Source: CAYUAG01 sp046483025 (GTDB lineage Bacteria; Zhuqueibacterota; QNDG01; CAYUAG01). From it: 7,545 nt of DNA. The position numbers and the translations under genes were made by a program. Of the stretch, positions 1 through 6,800 are shown in pieces. Numbering within the stretch: the stretch's first letter is position 1; each line of letters opens with the position of its first letter. The DNA lies in contig JAWODZ010000034.1 in the NCBI GenBank assembly GCA_046483025.1, positions 1-7,545 of the forward strand, read 5' to 3'. The notes beneath the pieces are model-generated. The model saw only the letters and a program-made list of their open reading frames with translations. It was not told where the DNA came from and ran no database searches.

Positions 1-5
1 TTCAT
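1..5 (-). CDS. Possible first bases of the gene downstream of lemA (partial)
   Basis: On the minus strand, 24 bases after the lemA stop codon, the window ends with ATGAA. This could be the start codon and first part of codon 2 of the next gene. In many bacteria lemA is followed by a TPM-domain (YgcG-like) membrane protein gene, which would fit the short spacing. Only five bases are visible, so the identity is inference from known gene neighbourhoods and the ATG could be chance. Confidence 0.2.
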
Positions 6-29
6 CTGTTGGTGCTTATTTGGGTTCTG

Positions 30-626
30 TTAGAATTCTACATCTGGTGATTCTTCGGCTCCTTCCTGTGACTCGAAGTAAGCTTTTTCTTCAAAACCGA
101 ACATATTGGCGTAAAATGTTTGCGGGAACTGCTTGACATAGGTGTTGTATTGCTGAACACTCTGGTTGAATCTTCTTCTGGCCACACTGATACGGTTTTC
201 CGTTCCTTCCAACTGGGCTTGCAGATCCCTGAAGTTCTGGTTGGCTTTTAATTCCGGGTAACGTTCCACCACAACCATTAAACGTGATAAAGCAGAGCTC
301 AGGGCTCCCTGGGCCTGTTGGAACTCTTGGAGTTGTTCGGGAGATAGATTCTCGGCATTAACATCGGTTGAAGCAGCTTGCGACCTGGCTTCAGCCACCT
401 TCTGAAATGTTTCCTGCTCGTGCTCGGCATAACCCTTTACCGTACTGACCAGGTTGGGTATCAAGTCATTTCTTCTCTGGTACTGGGTCTCAACCTGCGA
501 CCACTGTTCTTCTACGGATTGTTCCATCTGAATCATCCTGTTGTAAGTGTTCTTAACGGAAGAATATACAATCAATCCAAAAATGACGATAATTCCGATA
601 ACAATCCAGGATCTCTTTATTTTCAT
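30..626 (-). CDS. lemA: LemA family membrane-anchored protein
   Basis: This encodes a 198-residue LemA family protein. Its N-terminus is a short basic stretch (MKIKR) followed by one hydrophobic segment at about residues 7-24, an uncleaved anchor. The rest is a helical bundle with the family's typical early block: EQWSQVETQYQRRNDLIPNLV at about 40-60, then GYAEHE and the helix running through QKVAEARSQA. A second block near 118-130 (VVERYPELKANQNF) and the R-R-FN-x-x-VxxYN region near 150-162 are also characteristic. Length agrees with the usual 180-200 residues. The family has no established biochemical activity and is often found beside TPM-domain proteins. The last 15 or so residues are acidic and probably disordered. 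ATG at 624-626 is the natural start because the anchor follows directly and a promoter lies about 25 bases upstream. Identification is confident; function in the cell is unknown. Confidence 0.95.
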   Translation of the reverse strand: MKIKRSWIVIGIIVIFGLIVYSSVKNTYNRMIQMEQSVEEQWSQVETQYQRRNDLIPNLVSTVKGYAEHEQETFQKVAEARSQAASTDVNAENLSPEQLQEFQQAQGALSSALSRLMVVVERYPELKANQNFRDLQAQLEGTENRISVARRRFNQSVQQYNTYVKQFPQTFYANMFGFEEKAYFESQEGAEESPDVEF

Positions 627-650
627 GATATTGAGATTTTATTTAAAGCC

Positions 651-681
651 CAAAGGTAACATGTTTTATTTGTTATAAAAA
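651..681 (-). promoter_or_regulatory. Predicted Bacteroidota housekeeping promoter for lemA
   Basis: Read on the minus strand, positions 658-651 are TACCTTTG, an exact match to the Bacteroidota -7 consensus TAnnTTTG. Nineteen bases further upstream (681-678) is TTTT, a three-of-four match to the -33 element TTTG. Transcription would start near 644, giving a leader of about 20 bases before the lemA ATG. The -7 match is seen directly; activity is inferred. Confidence 0.6.
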
Positions 682-802
682 GGGTGCAATTTTATTTTAG
701 TTGGATTTGAGTTAATGTACTCAATTTTAATTCCTGCTTTCTGACTTGATTAAACCCGATGAAATATATTACATTTACCTTTTGAAAATTTTTTATCCTT
801 TT

Positions 803-1840
803 ATGACTGAGATTGCAATTGTTGTACTTAACTGGAATACGAAAAAGCAGTTGGAAACCTTTCTTCCCTCCATCATTGAATATTCACAGGATGACTCTGC
901 AGAAATCATCGTAGCCGATAATGGATCGAGCGATGGTTCAGCGGAATTTCTCCGGAACAATTATCCCGACCTGAGAACCATCCTGTTCGACAAAAATTAT
1001 GGATTTACCGGTGGATATAACAAGGCGCTTGCTCAAATTGAGGCCAGATATTATGTGATTTTAAATTCAGACATTGAAGTAACCGAAAACTGGCTGAGTC
1101 CATTAAAAAAATGTCTGGAGGAAGATGATCTTGCTATAGCTTGTATGCCCAAAATGAAATCCTATTATCGGAGAAATTATTTTGAATATGCCGGGGCTGC
1201 CGGCGGATTTATCGATAAATACGGATATCCTTTTTGTCGTGGCCGGATTATGGATGCCGTAGAAGAAGATAAAGGCCAGTATGATGAAACCTCGGATATT
1301 TTCTGGGCTACAGGTGCCTGTATGTTTGTTCGGGCTGATTTGTTTCATCAACTGGGAGGGTTTGATGAGGACTTTTTTGCCCATATGGAGGAAATCGATT
1401 TGTGCTGGCGGCTTAAAAAAATGGGGTATACCATTAAATATGTTCCTGAGTCTGTGGTTTACCATGTTGGAGGAGGAACCCTTCCCAATGAAAATCCCTT
1501 TAAATTGTTTCTCAATTACCGGAACAATCTGTTCCTGCTGTACAAAAATCTGCCGGAGAAGCAACTGTTTCCTGTTATGTGTGTAAGAATATTAATGGAT
1601 TGGCTGTCTGCCTTTATGTTTTTATTACAGGGCAAAACGAGGAATTTTACCGCAGTTTTAAGGTCTCACCGGATATTTTTGTCTTCCCTGAATGGTTTGA
1701 AAGAGAAGCGAAAAAGCAACCCACCTTCTAAAAATGATTTTCCCGGCCAGGTGTTTCATGGAAGTATAGTTTTTCAATATTTTCTGAAAAGACGAAGGCG
1801 TTTTTCTCAATTGAAGGAATTTTCGGGGAATCTGTTTTAA
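803..1840 (+). CDS. Family 2 glycosyltransferase (GT-A fold)
   Basis: This is a 345-residue GT2 enzyme, the type that transfers a sugar from a nucleotide-sugar donor onto a growing surface glycan at the cytoplasmic face of the inner membrane. The N-terminal strand EIAIVVLNWN opens the nucleotide-binding fold. DNGSSDGS (about 39-46) is the family's donor-binding motif, NSDIEV (about 88-93) holds the DxD-like metal site, and GFDEDFFAHMEEIDLCWR (about 186-203) carries the acceptor-side ED pair. HVGGGT follows at about 221-226. A hydrophobic stretch near 258-276 of the enzyme may lie against the membrane, and the C-terminus is strongly basic. The frame is open further upstream with a TTG at 746, but the fold begins exactly at the ATG at 803, so the upstream extension is rejected. 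No clear promoter was found. The donor and acceptor cannot be told from sequence; a role in LPS O-antigen or exopolysaccharide is likely. Confidence 0.9.
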   Translation: MTEIAIVVLNWNTKKQLETFLPSIIEYSQDDSAEIIVADNGSSDGSAEFLRNNYPDLRTILFDKNYGFTGGYNKALAQIEARYYVILNSDIEVTENWLSPLKKCLEEDDLAIACMPKMKSYYRRNYFEYAGAAGGFIDKYGYPFCRGRIMDAVEEDKGQYDETSDIFWATGACMFVRADLFHQLGGFDEDFFAHMEEIDLCWRLKKMGYTIKYVPESVVYHVGGGTLPNENPFKLFLNYRNNLFLLYKNLPEKQLFPVMCVRILMDWLSAFMFLLQGKTRNFTAVLRSHRIFLSSLNGLKEKRKSNPPSKNDFPGQVFHGSIVFQYFLKRRRRFSQLKEFSGNLF

Positions 1841-1903
1841 AAGCACCGTGAAAATACTTAGATAATCCTATTTTATCGTGATTAAATTAGGGTGATTTTA
1901 CTC

Positions 1904-1934
1904 TATGAATTGATAATAAAGATTCTTAACTTAG
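1904..1934 (+). promoter_or_regulatory. Candidate promoter for the response regulator gene
   Basis: TAACTTAG at 1927-1934 matches the Bacteroidota -7 element TAnnTTTG at all but one fixed base. TATG at 1904-1907 lies 19 bases upstream and matches the -33 TTTG at three of four bases. Transcription would begin near 1941, about 15 bases before the ATG. Two imperfect elements at the right spacing in AT-rich DNA give only moderate support. Confidence 0.35.
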
Positions 1935-1955
1935 CAAACGCTAAAATTTATAAAA

Positions 1956-2327
1956 ATGGCCGAAATTTCTAAAATATTAATTATTGATGATATGCCCTCT
2001 CATTTGTTGTTGCTGAAGACAATTCTTGAGGAGGATGGTTTTGAGGTAATAACTGCGGAAAATGGTGAGCATGCGCTCCGGACGCTGAAAGATGATAAAG
2101 CTGTAGAATTGATACTTCTGGACATTATGATGCCGGAATTTGATGGTTTCGACTTTCTCGATAAAATCAGTGAATCGGAAACCAACGAGGTGCCGGTTAT
2201 TGTAGTATCTGCGAAGACTGACAATACCAGTATCCAAAAGGCACTTGATAAAGGGGCTTATGATTATCTTACCAAACCCTTCAATATTCAGGATATAAGA
2301 AATAAAGTCAGGTCTGCCCTTAGGTAG
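1956..2327 (+). CDS. Stand-alone response regulator receiver domain (CheY-like)
   Basis: The 123-residue product is a single receiver domain with no output domain. All key residues are present: acidic pair D11-D12 for metal binding, phosphoacceptor D56 in LILLDIMMP, the switch residue S85 in VIVVSAK, and K107 in the LTKPF motif, with Y104 just before it. Such proteins act by binding a partner protein when phosphorylated, or by passing phosphate along a relay. No histidine kinase or phosphotransfer protein is encoded nearby, so its partner is elsewhere. It lies alone between a glycosyltransferase and the convergent kdsB gene, with its own candidate promoter. The start is fixed by the ATG directly before the first beta strand (KILIIDD). 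The class is certain; the pathway is unknown, and nothing in the sequence ties it to chemotaxis. Confidence 0.93.
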   Translation: MAEISKILIIDDMPSHLLLLKTILEEDGFEVITAENGEHALRTLKDDKAVELILLDIMMPEFDGFDFLDKISESETNEVPVIVVSAKTDNTSIQKALDKGAYDYLTKPFNIQDIRNKVRSALR

Positions 2328-2470
2328 CCCGGGGAGATGGCTGTACATACCTGAAATGTTTCTTACAGGAAGATAAGAGGACTTTTTATCGTATAGCTGG
2401 TATTGTCCTGATAGAATTTGCCCTGATAATGCTGTTATCTATGGGTGCATCATAAGCGCAGGTATTTGGC

Positions 2471-3220
2471 TTATTCGGGAAATAAACGACTTACTATATT
2501 TTCAAGATCCTCTGGTGTATCTACCGGATAATTCTCATGCTTGGTAATTGCGGTTTTGATCCTGTAACCGTTTTCAATCCACCGGTTTTGTTCCAATGAT
2601 TCAGCCAATTCCAGGGAAGAGGGTTTCAGTGATGTTATTTCTTTCAGTATTTGTTTTCTGTAGGCATATATGCCGATGTGTTTATGAAAAGGATAACTGT
2701 TTAACCATTCGGAAGTATCTTTATTGCGGATATAGGGTATGGTGCTGCGAGTAAAATATATGGCATAATTGTATTTGTCTTTAATTACCTTGGGCAGGTT
2801 GGGATTGAATAATGCTTTGTTATTATCGATGGGCTTGATAAGTGTAGCTATGTCGGTATTGTCATCATCAAAACAGCTTATAAGTTCGCGGATCTGTTCA
2901 GGTTGAATAAAAGGTTCGTCCCCCTGGATATTGACAATTACATCATAGTTATGGCTATGCCTCATTATTTTATCACTGGCTTCTCTTATTCTGTCGGTTC
3001 CGCTTCTATGATCCGGGGAGGTCATCACCACGTTCCCGTTAAAATTTTTGACAGCTTGTTCAATTCTTTGATCATCTGTTGCAACATAAACCTCAGGCAA
3101 TGCTTTTGTTGTTTGTTCGTAGACCCGCTGTATCATGGTTTTCCCTCTGATCATGGCCAGGGGTTTTCCGGGGAAGCGGGTGGACTCATATCGTGCTGGT
3201 ATTACACCGATAAATTTCAT
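2471..3220 (-). CDS. kdsB: 3-deoxy-manno-octulosonate cytidylyltransferase (CMP-Kdo synthetase)
   Basis: KdsB catalyses CTP + Kdo to CMP-Kdo + diphosphate in the cytoplasm, supplying the activated Kdo that WaaA adds to lipid A precursors. The 249-residue length matches the E. coli enzyme. The nucleotide-binding signature IPARYESTRFPGKPL is at residues 7-21, SGTDR at about 73-77, the metal-binding NIQGDEPF at about 97-104 (D101), FTRSTIPY at about 156-163, and the C-terminal VDTPEDLE at about 233-240 (D234, second metal ligand). SSLELAESLEQNR near 201-213 is the family's conserved helix. The gene is transcribed on its own, convergent with the response regulator and divergent from the sigma-54 activator. 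No strong -7 promoter match was found in the divergent spacer. All expected active-site motifs are intact. Confidence 0.97.
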   Translation of the reverse strand: MKFIGVIPARYESTRFPGKPLAMIRGKTMIQRVYEQTTKALPEVYVATDDQRIEQAVKNFNGNVVMTSPDHRSGTDRIREASDKIMRHSHNYDVIVNIQGDEPFIQPEQIRELISCFDDDNTDIATLIKPIDNNKALFNPNLPKVIKDKYNYAIYFTRSTIPYIRNKDTSEWLNSYPFHKHIGIYAYRKQILKEITSLKPSSLELAESLEQNRWIENGYRIKTAITKHENYPVDTPEDLENIVSRLFPE

Positions 3221-3339
3221 CAGGCGTTGTGTTTTTATAGGTTATCAATAATTTTATGACTTAATGACAGTGAAATATGGATTCGTATAATTCGTTAAAC
3301 AAAAGGAGGTTAAAATTAAGAAAAAAACAAATAATATTG

Positions 3340-3347
3340 TAATTTTG
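3340..3347 (+). promoter_or_regulatory. Candidate -7 promoter element for the sigma-54 activator/lptE/secG cluster
   Basis: TAATTTTG is an exact match to the Bacteroidota -7 consensus TAnnTTTG. It would start transcription near 3354, about 44 bases before the ATG at 3398. No good -33 TTTG is present at the expected distance, which weakens the call. It lies in the divergent spacer shared with kdsB. Confidence 0.45.
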
Positions 3348-3397
3348 TCAGAGTTTTTAGTTAAGCGTTTTTGGAAAAAGTAAAAATTTGTGAGGGA

Positions 3398-4633
3398 ATG
3401 GATATTCAATCAATTAAGCAACGTTTTGGTATTATAGGCAACAGCCCGCAACTGCATAGAGCCATTGATACAGCCCGGCAGGTGGCACCTACGGATTTAT
3501 CGGTGTTGATTACAGGAGAAAGTGGAACAGGAAAAGAGGTATTTCCTCAAATTATACATCAATTCAGTTCCCGGAAGCATGGCAAATATATACCTGTCAA
3601 CTGCGGTGCAATTCCTGAAGGCACCATAGATAGTGAGCTTTTTGGTCATGAGAAAGGTTCTTTTACAGGGGCTTATGAAAGCCGAAAGGGCTATTTTGAA
3701 GTGGCCAATCAGGGTACCATTTTTCTGGATGAGGTAGCTGAATTGCCTTTATTTACTCAAGTCCGGCTTCTGAGGGTATTGGAGACCGGAGAGTTTTTTA
3801 AAGTTGGCTCTTCAACAGTATTAAAGACCGATGTGAGGCTTATTGCTGCTTCCAATGAAGATCTCATCAGGGCCATTGAAGAAAACCGGTTTAGGGAAGA
3901 TCTCTATTACCGGTTGAATACGGTTCCTATTGAAATCCCCCCTCTGCGGGAAAGAGGAGAGGATATACTGCTCCTTTTTAAGAAGTTTGCAACCGATTTT
4001 GCTGAACATTACCGTATGCCTCCCATCAAACTTACGGAAGAGGCCAAGGAGATGTTTGTCAATTACAGGTGGCCGGGTAATGTGCGACAATTGAAGAATA
4101 TTACAGAACAGCTTTCTATCATTGAGAAGAAGAGATTGGTAGATGCAGAAACCTTAAGGAAATATCTGCCCGACTATAATCTTGAAAAGTTGCCCGCCCT
4201 TTATAAGAATGCTGGTGAGAAAAGCTTTTCTTCGGAGCGGGAGATACTTTATAAGATCTTATTTGATATGAAAAACGACATCAATAACCTCAAAAAACTG
4301 GTGCATGAGATTATTGATAAAGGGGCAGATGTGGATAGAATACAAAAGGATAATAAGCAGTTGATGGAAACGCTCCATGAGAATACCGGAGAGTACATTG
4401 AACCTGCTGAAGCAGAAAAAGCCCAGCAGTCGGAATCAAACAAGGAAGAGAGTCCTGCGATTGAAGATACCGAAGAATATATAGAAGAATCACTTTCTTT
4501 GCAAGACAAGGAAATAGAGCTGATAAAAAAAGCTCTTGATAAACATGAGGGCAAGAGAAAATATGCTGCCCGGGATCTGGGTATCTCAGAAAGAACATTG
4601 TACAGGAAAATCAAGGAATATAATCTGGAATAA
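3398..4633 (+). CDS. Sigma-54-dependent transcriptional activator, AAA+ and Fis-type HTH, no receiver domain
   Basis: A 411-residue bacterial enhancer-binding protein that would use ATP hydrolysis to open promoters held by sigma-54 RNA polymerase. It begins almost directly with the AAA+ domain: Walker A GESGTGKE (about 40-47), GSFTGA sigma-54 contact loop (about 87-92; the usual form is GAFTGA), Walker B TIFLDE (about 107-112), FREDLYYRLN arginine-finger region, and WPGNVRQL (about 225-232). A helical segment at about 278-309 and an acidic, Glu-rich linker (about 330-375) precede a Fis-type helix-turn-helix ending RKYAARDLGISERTLYRKIKEY. There is no N-terminal receiver, GAF or PAS domain, so its activity is probably set by expression level or a binding partner. 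The frame is open to a TTG at 3371, but the ATG at 3398 is preceded by a purine-rich GAGGGA and starts at MDIQSIKQRFG, the usual N-terminus as I recall it in Bacteroidota homologues. It is the first gene of a cluster with lptE only 4 bases downstream. Confidence 0.93.
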   Translation: MDIQSIKQRFGIIGNSPQLHRAIDTARQVAPTDLSVLITGESGTGKEVFPQIIHQFSSRKHGKYIPVNCGAIPEGTIDSELFGHEKGSFTGAYESRKGYFEVANQGTIFLDEVAELPLFTQVRLLRVLETGEFFKVGSSTVLKTDVRLIAASNEDLIRAIEENRFREDLYYRLNTVPIEIPPLRERGEDILLLFKKFATDFAEHYRMPPIKLTEEAKEMFVNYRWPGNVRQLKNITEQLSIIEKKRLVDAETLRKYLPDYNLEKLPALYKNAGEKSFSSEREILYKILFDMKNDINNLKKLVHEIIDKGADVDRIQKDNKQLMETLHENTGEYIEPAEAEKAQQSESNKEESPAIEDTEEYIEESLSLQDKEIELIKKALDKHEGKRKYAARDLGISERTLYRKIKEYNLE

Positions 4634-4637
4634 ACAG

Positions 4638-5153
4638 ATGGATATGAATAAGTTTAGCTATATTTTTTTGTTGTTTGCTTTATTATTATTATTGACAAGA
4701 TGCACTGTTCAGTATTCGATGGGCGGAGCTAACATTCAACCGGATGTAAATTCCATTAACATTCAGGATTTTTCCAATCAGGCATCCGGCGGCCCTTCTA
4801 ATCTGGGACAGTACTTCACCAACGAGCTAAAAGACAAGTTTCAGTCACAAACCCGCCTGACAATTGTTAATGACCGTGGTGATCTGAATTTTAGCGGGGA
4901 GATAACAGATTATGAAACACGCGCTGTTTCCGTGGGAGGAGAGGAAACAGCTCAAATGACCCGCTTGACAATAACAGTAAATGTTCAATTTACCAATGAA
5001 AAGCATCCGGACGACAGTTATGAGTCAAATTTCTCACAATATGAAGATTTTGATTCATCTAAAAGTCTTTCAAGCGTTGAGGATCAACTTGTTGAATCTA
5101 TATCAGAGAAACTGATTGATGACATATTTCAAAAAGCTGTTGTGAATTGGTAA
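4638..5153 (+). CDS. lptE: LptE family LPS-assembly lipoprotein (Bacteroidota type)
   Basis: The 171-residue product has a signal peptide (residues 1-21: short charged start, then a run of Phe/Leu) and Cys22 as the likely lipidated residue. LptE plugs the LptD beta-barrel in the outer membrane and helps deliver LPS to the cell surface. The mature part matches the Bacteroidota form as I know it: YSMGGANIQPDVNSINIQDF near the N-terminus, the FTNELKDKFQSQTRL helix, GDLNFSGEITDYE, MTRLTITVNVQFTN, and a C-terminal helix ending DIFQKAVVNW. The lipobox is odd, reading LLTRC with Arg just before the Cys, where Gly, Ala or Ser is usual. The ATG at 4638 (MDMNKF) is chosen because it directly precedes the signal peptide; the Met at 4644 is an alternative. 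The open frame extends upstream into the activator gene but that part is not coding. Gaps are 4 bases upstream and 6 downstream, indicating one transcript. Confidence 0.85.
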   Translation: MDMNKFSYIFLLFALLLLLTRCTVQYSMGGANIQPDVNSINIQDFSNQASGGPSNLGQYFTNELKDKFQSQTRLTIVNDRGDLNFSGEITDYETRAVSVGGEETAQMTRLTITVNVQFTNEKHPDDSYESNFSQYEDFDSSKSLSSVEDQLVESISEKLIDDIFQKAVVNW

Positions 5154-5159
5154 ATTACG

Positions 5160-6203
5160 ATGGAAAAAGAAGATATCATAAAATATATTGAAAACCCTCA
5201 TGAATTAGACGAGTACAGCTTCTCTGAATTAAGGGCCTTGTTGAAGAAATATCCTTATTTCCAGACGGCCCATCAACTTTTGTTGCTGAATCTGAAAAAT
5301 ATAAATGATCCCAGATTCAATGAATTTTTAAAACACTCTGCCGTCTATATAAAAAACAGAGAAAAATTTTATCGGCTGATCAATGATTTTTCGGCTTTAG
5401 AGGAGATATCCCCGGATAAAGAGCAGAGACCAGGGGATGACTCTGATAAAGAAGAGAAACGTTCTGAGGAAGAGCATGCTGCTGAGGTGAAAAATAAATC
5501 CGGGAGGAAAATAGATAAGGGTTCCGGACAGACGTTAACTGAGAAGCCAAAGAAAGATAAGGATTATTCAACGGCTTATCTGAAGCAGAGAATATCAGAC
5601 ACCCTGTCGGTACAAAAGGAAGACAGCAATAAGAAGGACGATCTGCCAGACGATAGCAATGATTTTTTTATTCTGGATAAAGCTTCCCAGGTTGAAGAAA
5701 AAATGTCGAAGAAAATTAAAGAACAATTTGAAAAGGAAAGCCGGGAAGAAAAAGATGAGGATGCAGGAGGTAAGTCATACGGGGAATCAGATACTTTTGA
5801 ACTGGACAGCCCTGAGAAAAAACAAAAACAAAAACCCCAAGGTAACCAGAAGGAGAGAAATTTATCGGGAGAATATTTTACCGGCGAGGATTATCGGGAA
5901 ATCATCAGGAATAAAGAACAGAACCAGGATTTGATCGATAAATTTATTAAAGAGTCCCCGGAGATGAAAAGTGTTCATCCACCTGAGAATAAAAATAAAA
6001 AAGAAGATATTTCATTGCCTAGTATAACGGAAAATGAAGAAATGTTGTCAGAGAAACTGGCTAACATATACATTAAGCAAGGATATTACAGTAAAGCGAT
6101 TTCAGCTTATAAAAAATTAAGTTTGAAATATCCGGAAAAAAGTGATTACTTTGCAGAACAAATTGAGAAGTTAAGGAATATTATTAACGAACAACAAAAA
6201 TGA
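5160..6203 (+). CDS. Conserved protein of unknown function with charged linker and C-terminal TPR-like unit
   Basis: A 347-residue protein without a signal peptide or membrane segment, so probably cytoplasmic. Three parts are visible. Residues 1-80 form a helical N-terminal domain with YPYFQTAHQLLLLNLKN and a following FNEFLKHSAVYIKNREKFYRLI block. Residues about 81-240 are a Lys/Glu/Asp-rich, mostly disordered linker. The end has a short motif, QDLIDKFIKESPEM (about 256-269), and then a TPR-like helix pair, SEKLANIYIKQGYYSKAISAYKKLSLKYPEKSDYFAEQI (about 297-335; given here by its key features A-x-IYIKQG-Y and KYP). I recognise this arrangement from Bacteroidota, where such a gene lies between lptE and secG, but no function is known to me. 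Its position within the cluster suggests a role linked to envelope assembly or secretion; that is inference only. The ATG at 5160 lies 6 bases after lptE. Confidence 0.85.
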   Translation: MEKEDIIKYIENPHELDEYSFSELRALLKKYPYFQTAHQLLLLNLKNINDPRFNEFLKHSAVYIKNREKFYRLINDFSALEEISPDKEQRPGDDSDKEEKRSEEEHAAEVKNKSGRKIDKGSGQTLTEKPKKDKDYSTAYLKQRISDTLSVQKEDSNKKDDLPDDSNDFFILDKASQVEEKMSKKIKEQFEKESREEKDEDAGGKSYGESDTFELDSPEKKQKQKPQGNQKERNLSGEYFTGEDYREIIRNKEQNQDLIDKFIKESPEMKSVHPPENKNKKEDISLPSITENEEMLSEKLANIYIKQGYYSKAISAYKKLSLKYPEKSDYFAEQIEKLRNIINEQQK

Positions 6204-6209
6204 TTTGGT

Positions 6210-6626
6210 ATGTATCTATTAATATCTGTATTGATCATTATTGTCAGTGTTTTGATGGTACTGATTGTTTTAGTCCAAAATTCCAAGGGCGGTGGTCTTG
6301 CATCTAACTTTGCAGGATCGAACCAGGTAATGGGAGTCAGAAAGACGGCAGATTTTTTGGAAAAAGCTACCTGGACCCTGGCAGTAAGTTTGCTGATGCT
6401 TAGTTTATTGGCTAGTATGACCATTCCCAGAGGAACCCAGGAAGAGAGATCTAAAATTGAGGAACAAATTGATAATGCGGCAGATCCTTCACAAATGCCT
6501 TCATTTCCTACTTCAACACCTGAAGGCCAAGGAGAAGGCCAGGGAGAAGGACAGGGTCAGCCGCAGCCCCAACAGCCGTCGGAACAAGGATCTCAGGATC
6601 AAAATCCTCTTCCGCCTGAAGAATAA
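6210..6626 (+). CDS. secG: Preprotein translocase subunit SecG with long low-complexity C-terminal tail
   Basis: SecG is the small accessory subunit of the SecYEG channel in the inner membrane and assists SecA-driven protein export. The first 73 residues are a standard SecG: a first membrane segment (about 2-22), the conserved loop LVQNSKGGGLASNF with VMGVRKTADFLEKATW, and a second membrane segment (about 54-72). The total of 138 residues is longer than the roughly 75-110 usual for the family. The extra part is a Gln/Gly/Pro/Glu-rich tail with three EGQG units (105-116), then QPQPQQP and an acidic end. With the E. coli topology (both ends outside) the tail would face the periplasm. The gene is the last of its cluster, 6 bases after the TPR gene and just before a strong terminator. 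Confidence 0.93.
   Translation: MYLLISVLIIIVSVLMVLIVLVQNSKGGGLASNFAGSNQVMGVRKTADFLEKATWTLAVSLLMLSLLASMTIPRGTQEERSKIEEQIDNAADPSQMPSFPTSTPEGQGEGQGEGQGQPQPQQPSEQGSQDQNPLPPEE
6522..6557 (+). repeat. Three 12-base tandem units in the secG tail (EGQG x3)
   Basis: Three consecutive 12-base units, GAAGGCCAAGGA, GAAGGCCAGGGA and GAAGGACAGGGT, are in frame and each encode Glu-Gly-Gln-Gly. Differences fall at third codon positions, so the peptide repeat is exact although the DNA is not. This could vary in copy number by slippage without breaking the frame. Confidence 0.85.
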
Positions 6627-6652
6627 GTTATTTAGCATTTAAATTGAATCAG

Positions 6653-6695
6653 GGTGTCAGCTTGTCATAATATTAGCTGACACCTTATTTTATTT
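6653..6695 (+). terminator. Intrinsic terminator after secG
   Basis: GGTGTCAGCT (6653-6662) and AGCTGACACC (6675-6684) form a perfect 10-base-pair stem with a 12-base loop. It is followed directly by TTATTTTATTT (6685-6695). It lies 26 bases after the secG stop and marks the end of the activator-lptE-TPR-secG transcript, isolating it from groES. Confidence 0.9.
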
Positions 6696-6800
6696 CCCTA
6701 TCTCCTGTCAGGATAATTGAACACGTAAGTACAATCCATAATCCAGTCAAAATCTTTTTATTCAAATCCTTATAAAGAATATCATTTTATTGAAGTTTGG

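Noticed and set aside
107..127. Sigma-54-like TGGCG...TTTGC sequence
   Set aside because: It lies inside lemA and the GG-to-GC spacing is 12 bases instead of 10.
746..802. N-terminal extension of the glycosyltransferase from a TTG
   Set aside because: The extension (IKPDEIYYIY...) has no counterpart in the GT2 fold, which starts at the ATG at 803.
1103..1564. Long minus-strand reading frame opposite the glycosyltransferase
   Set aside because: It is antisense to a gene with clear family motifs and its translation shows no recognisable domain.
2407..2439. Small hairpin GATAA-TGCTG-TTATC and direct repeat CCTGATA between the convergent response regulator and kdsB genes
   Set aside because: The stem is only five base pairs, mostly A-T, with no U-run; too weak to call a bidirectional terminator.
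3302..3317. AAAGGAGGT, a perfect Shine-Dalgarno-like sequence in the kdsB/activator spacer
   Set aside because: No ATG, GTG or TTG start at suitable distance follows; only an ATT-led frame of 22 codons, and it lies upstream of the predicted -7 element, so it is probably chance.
3371..3397. TTG start for the sigma-54 activator
   Set aside because: The ATG at 3398 has a purine-rich upstream sequence and matches the usual family N-terminus. The TTG remains a weak alternative.
4536..4637. Upstream extension of lptE overlapping the activator gene
   Set aside because: It would place about 34 non-signal residues before the signal peptide and overlap the activator's HTH codons.
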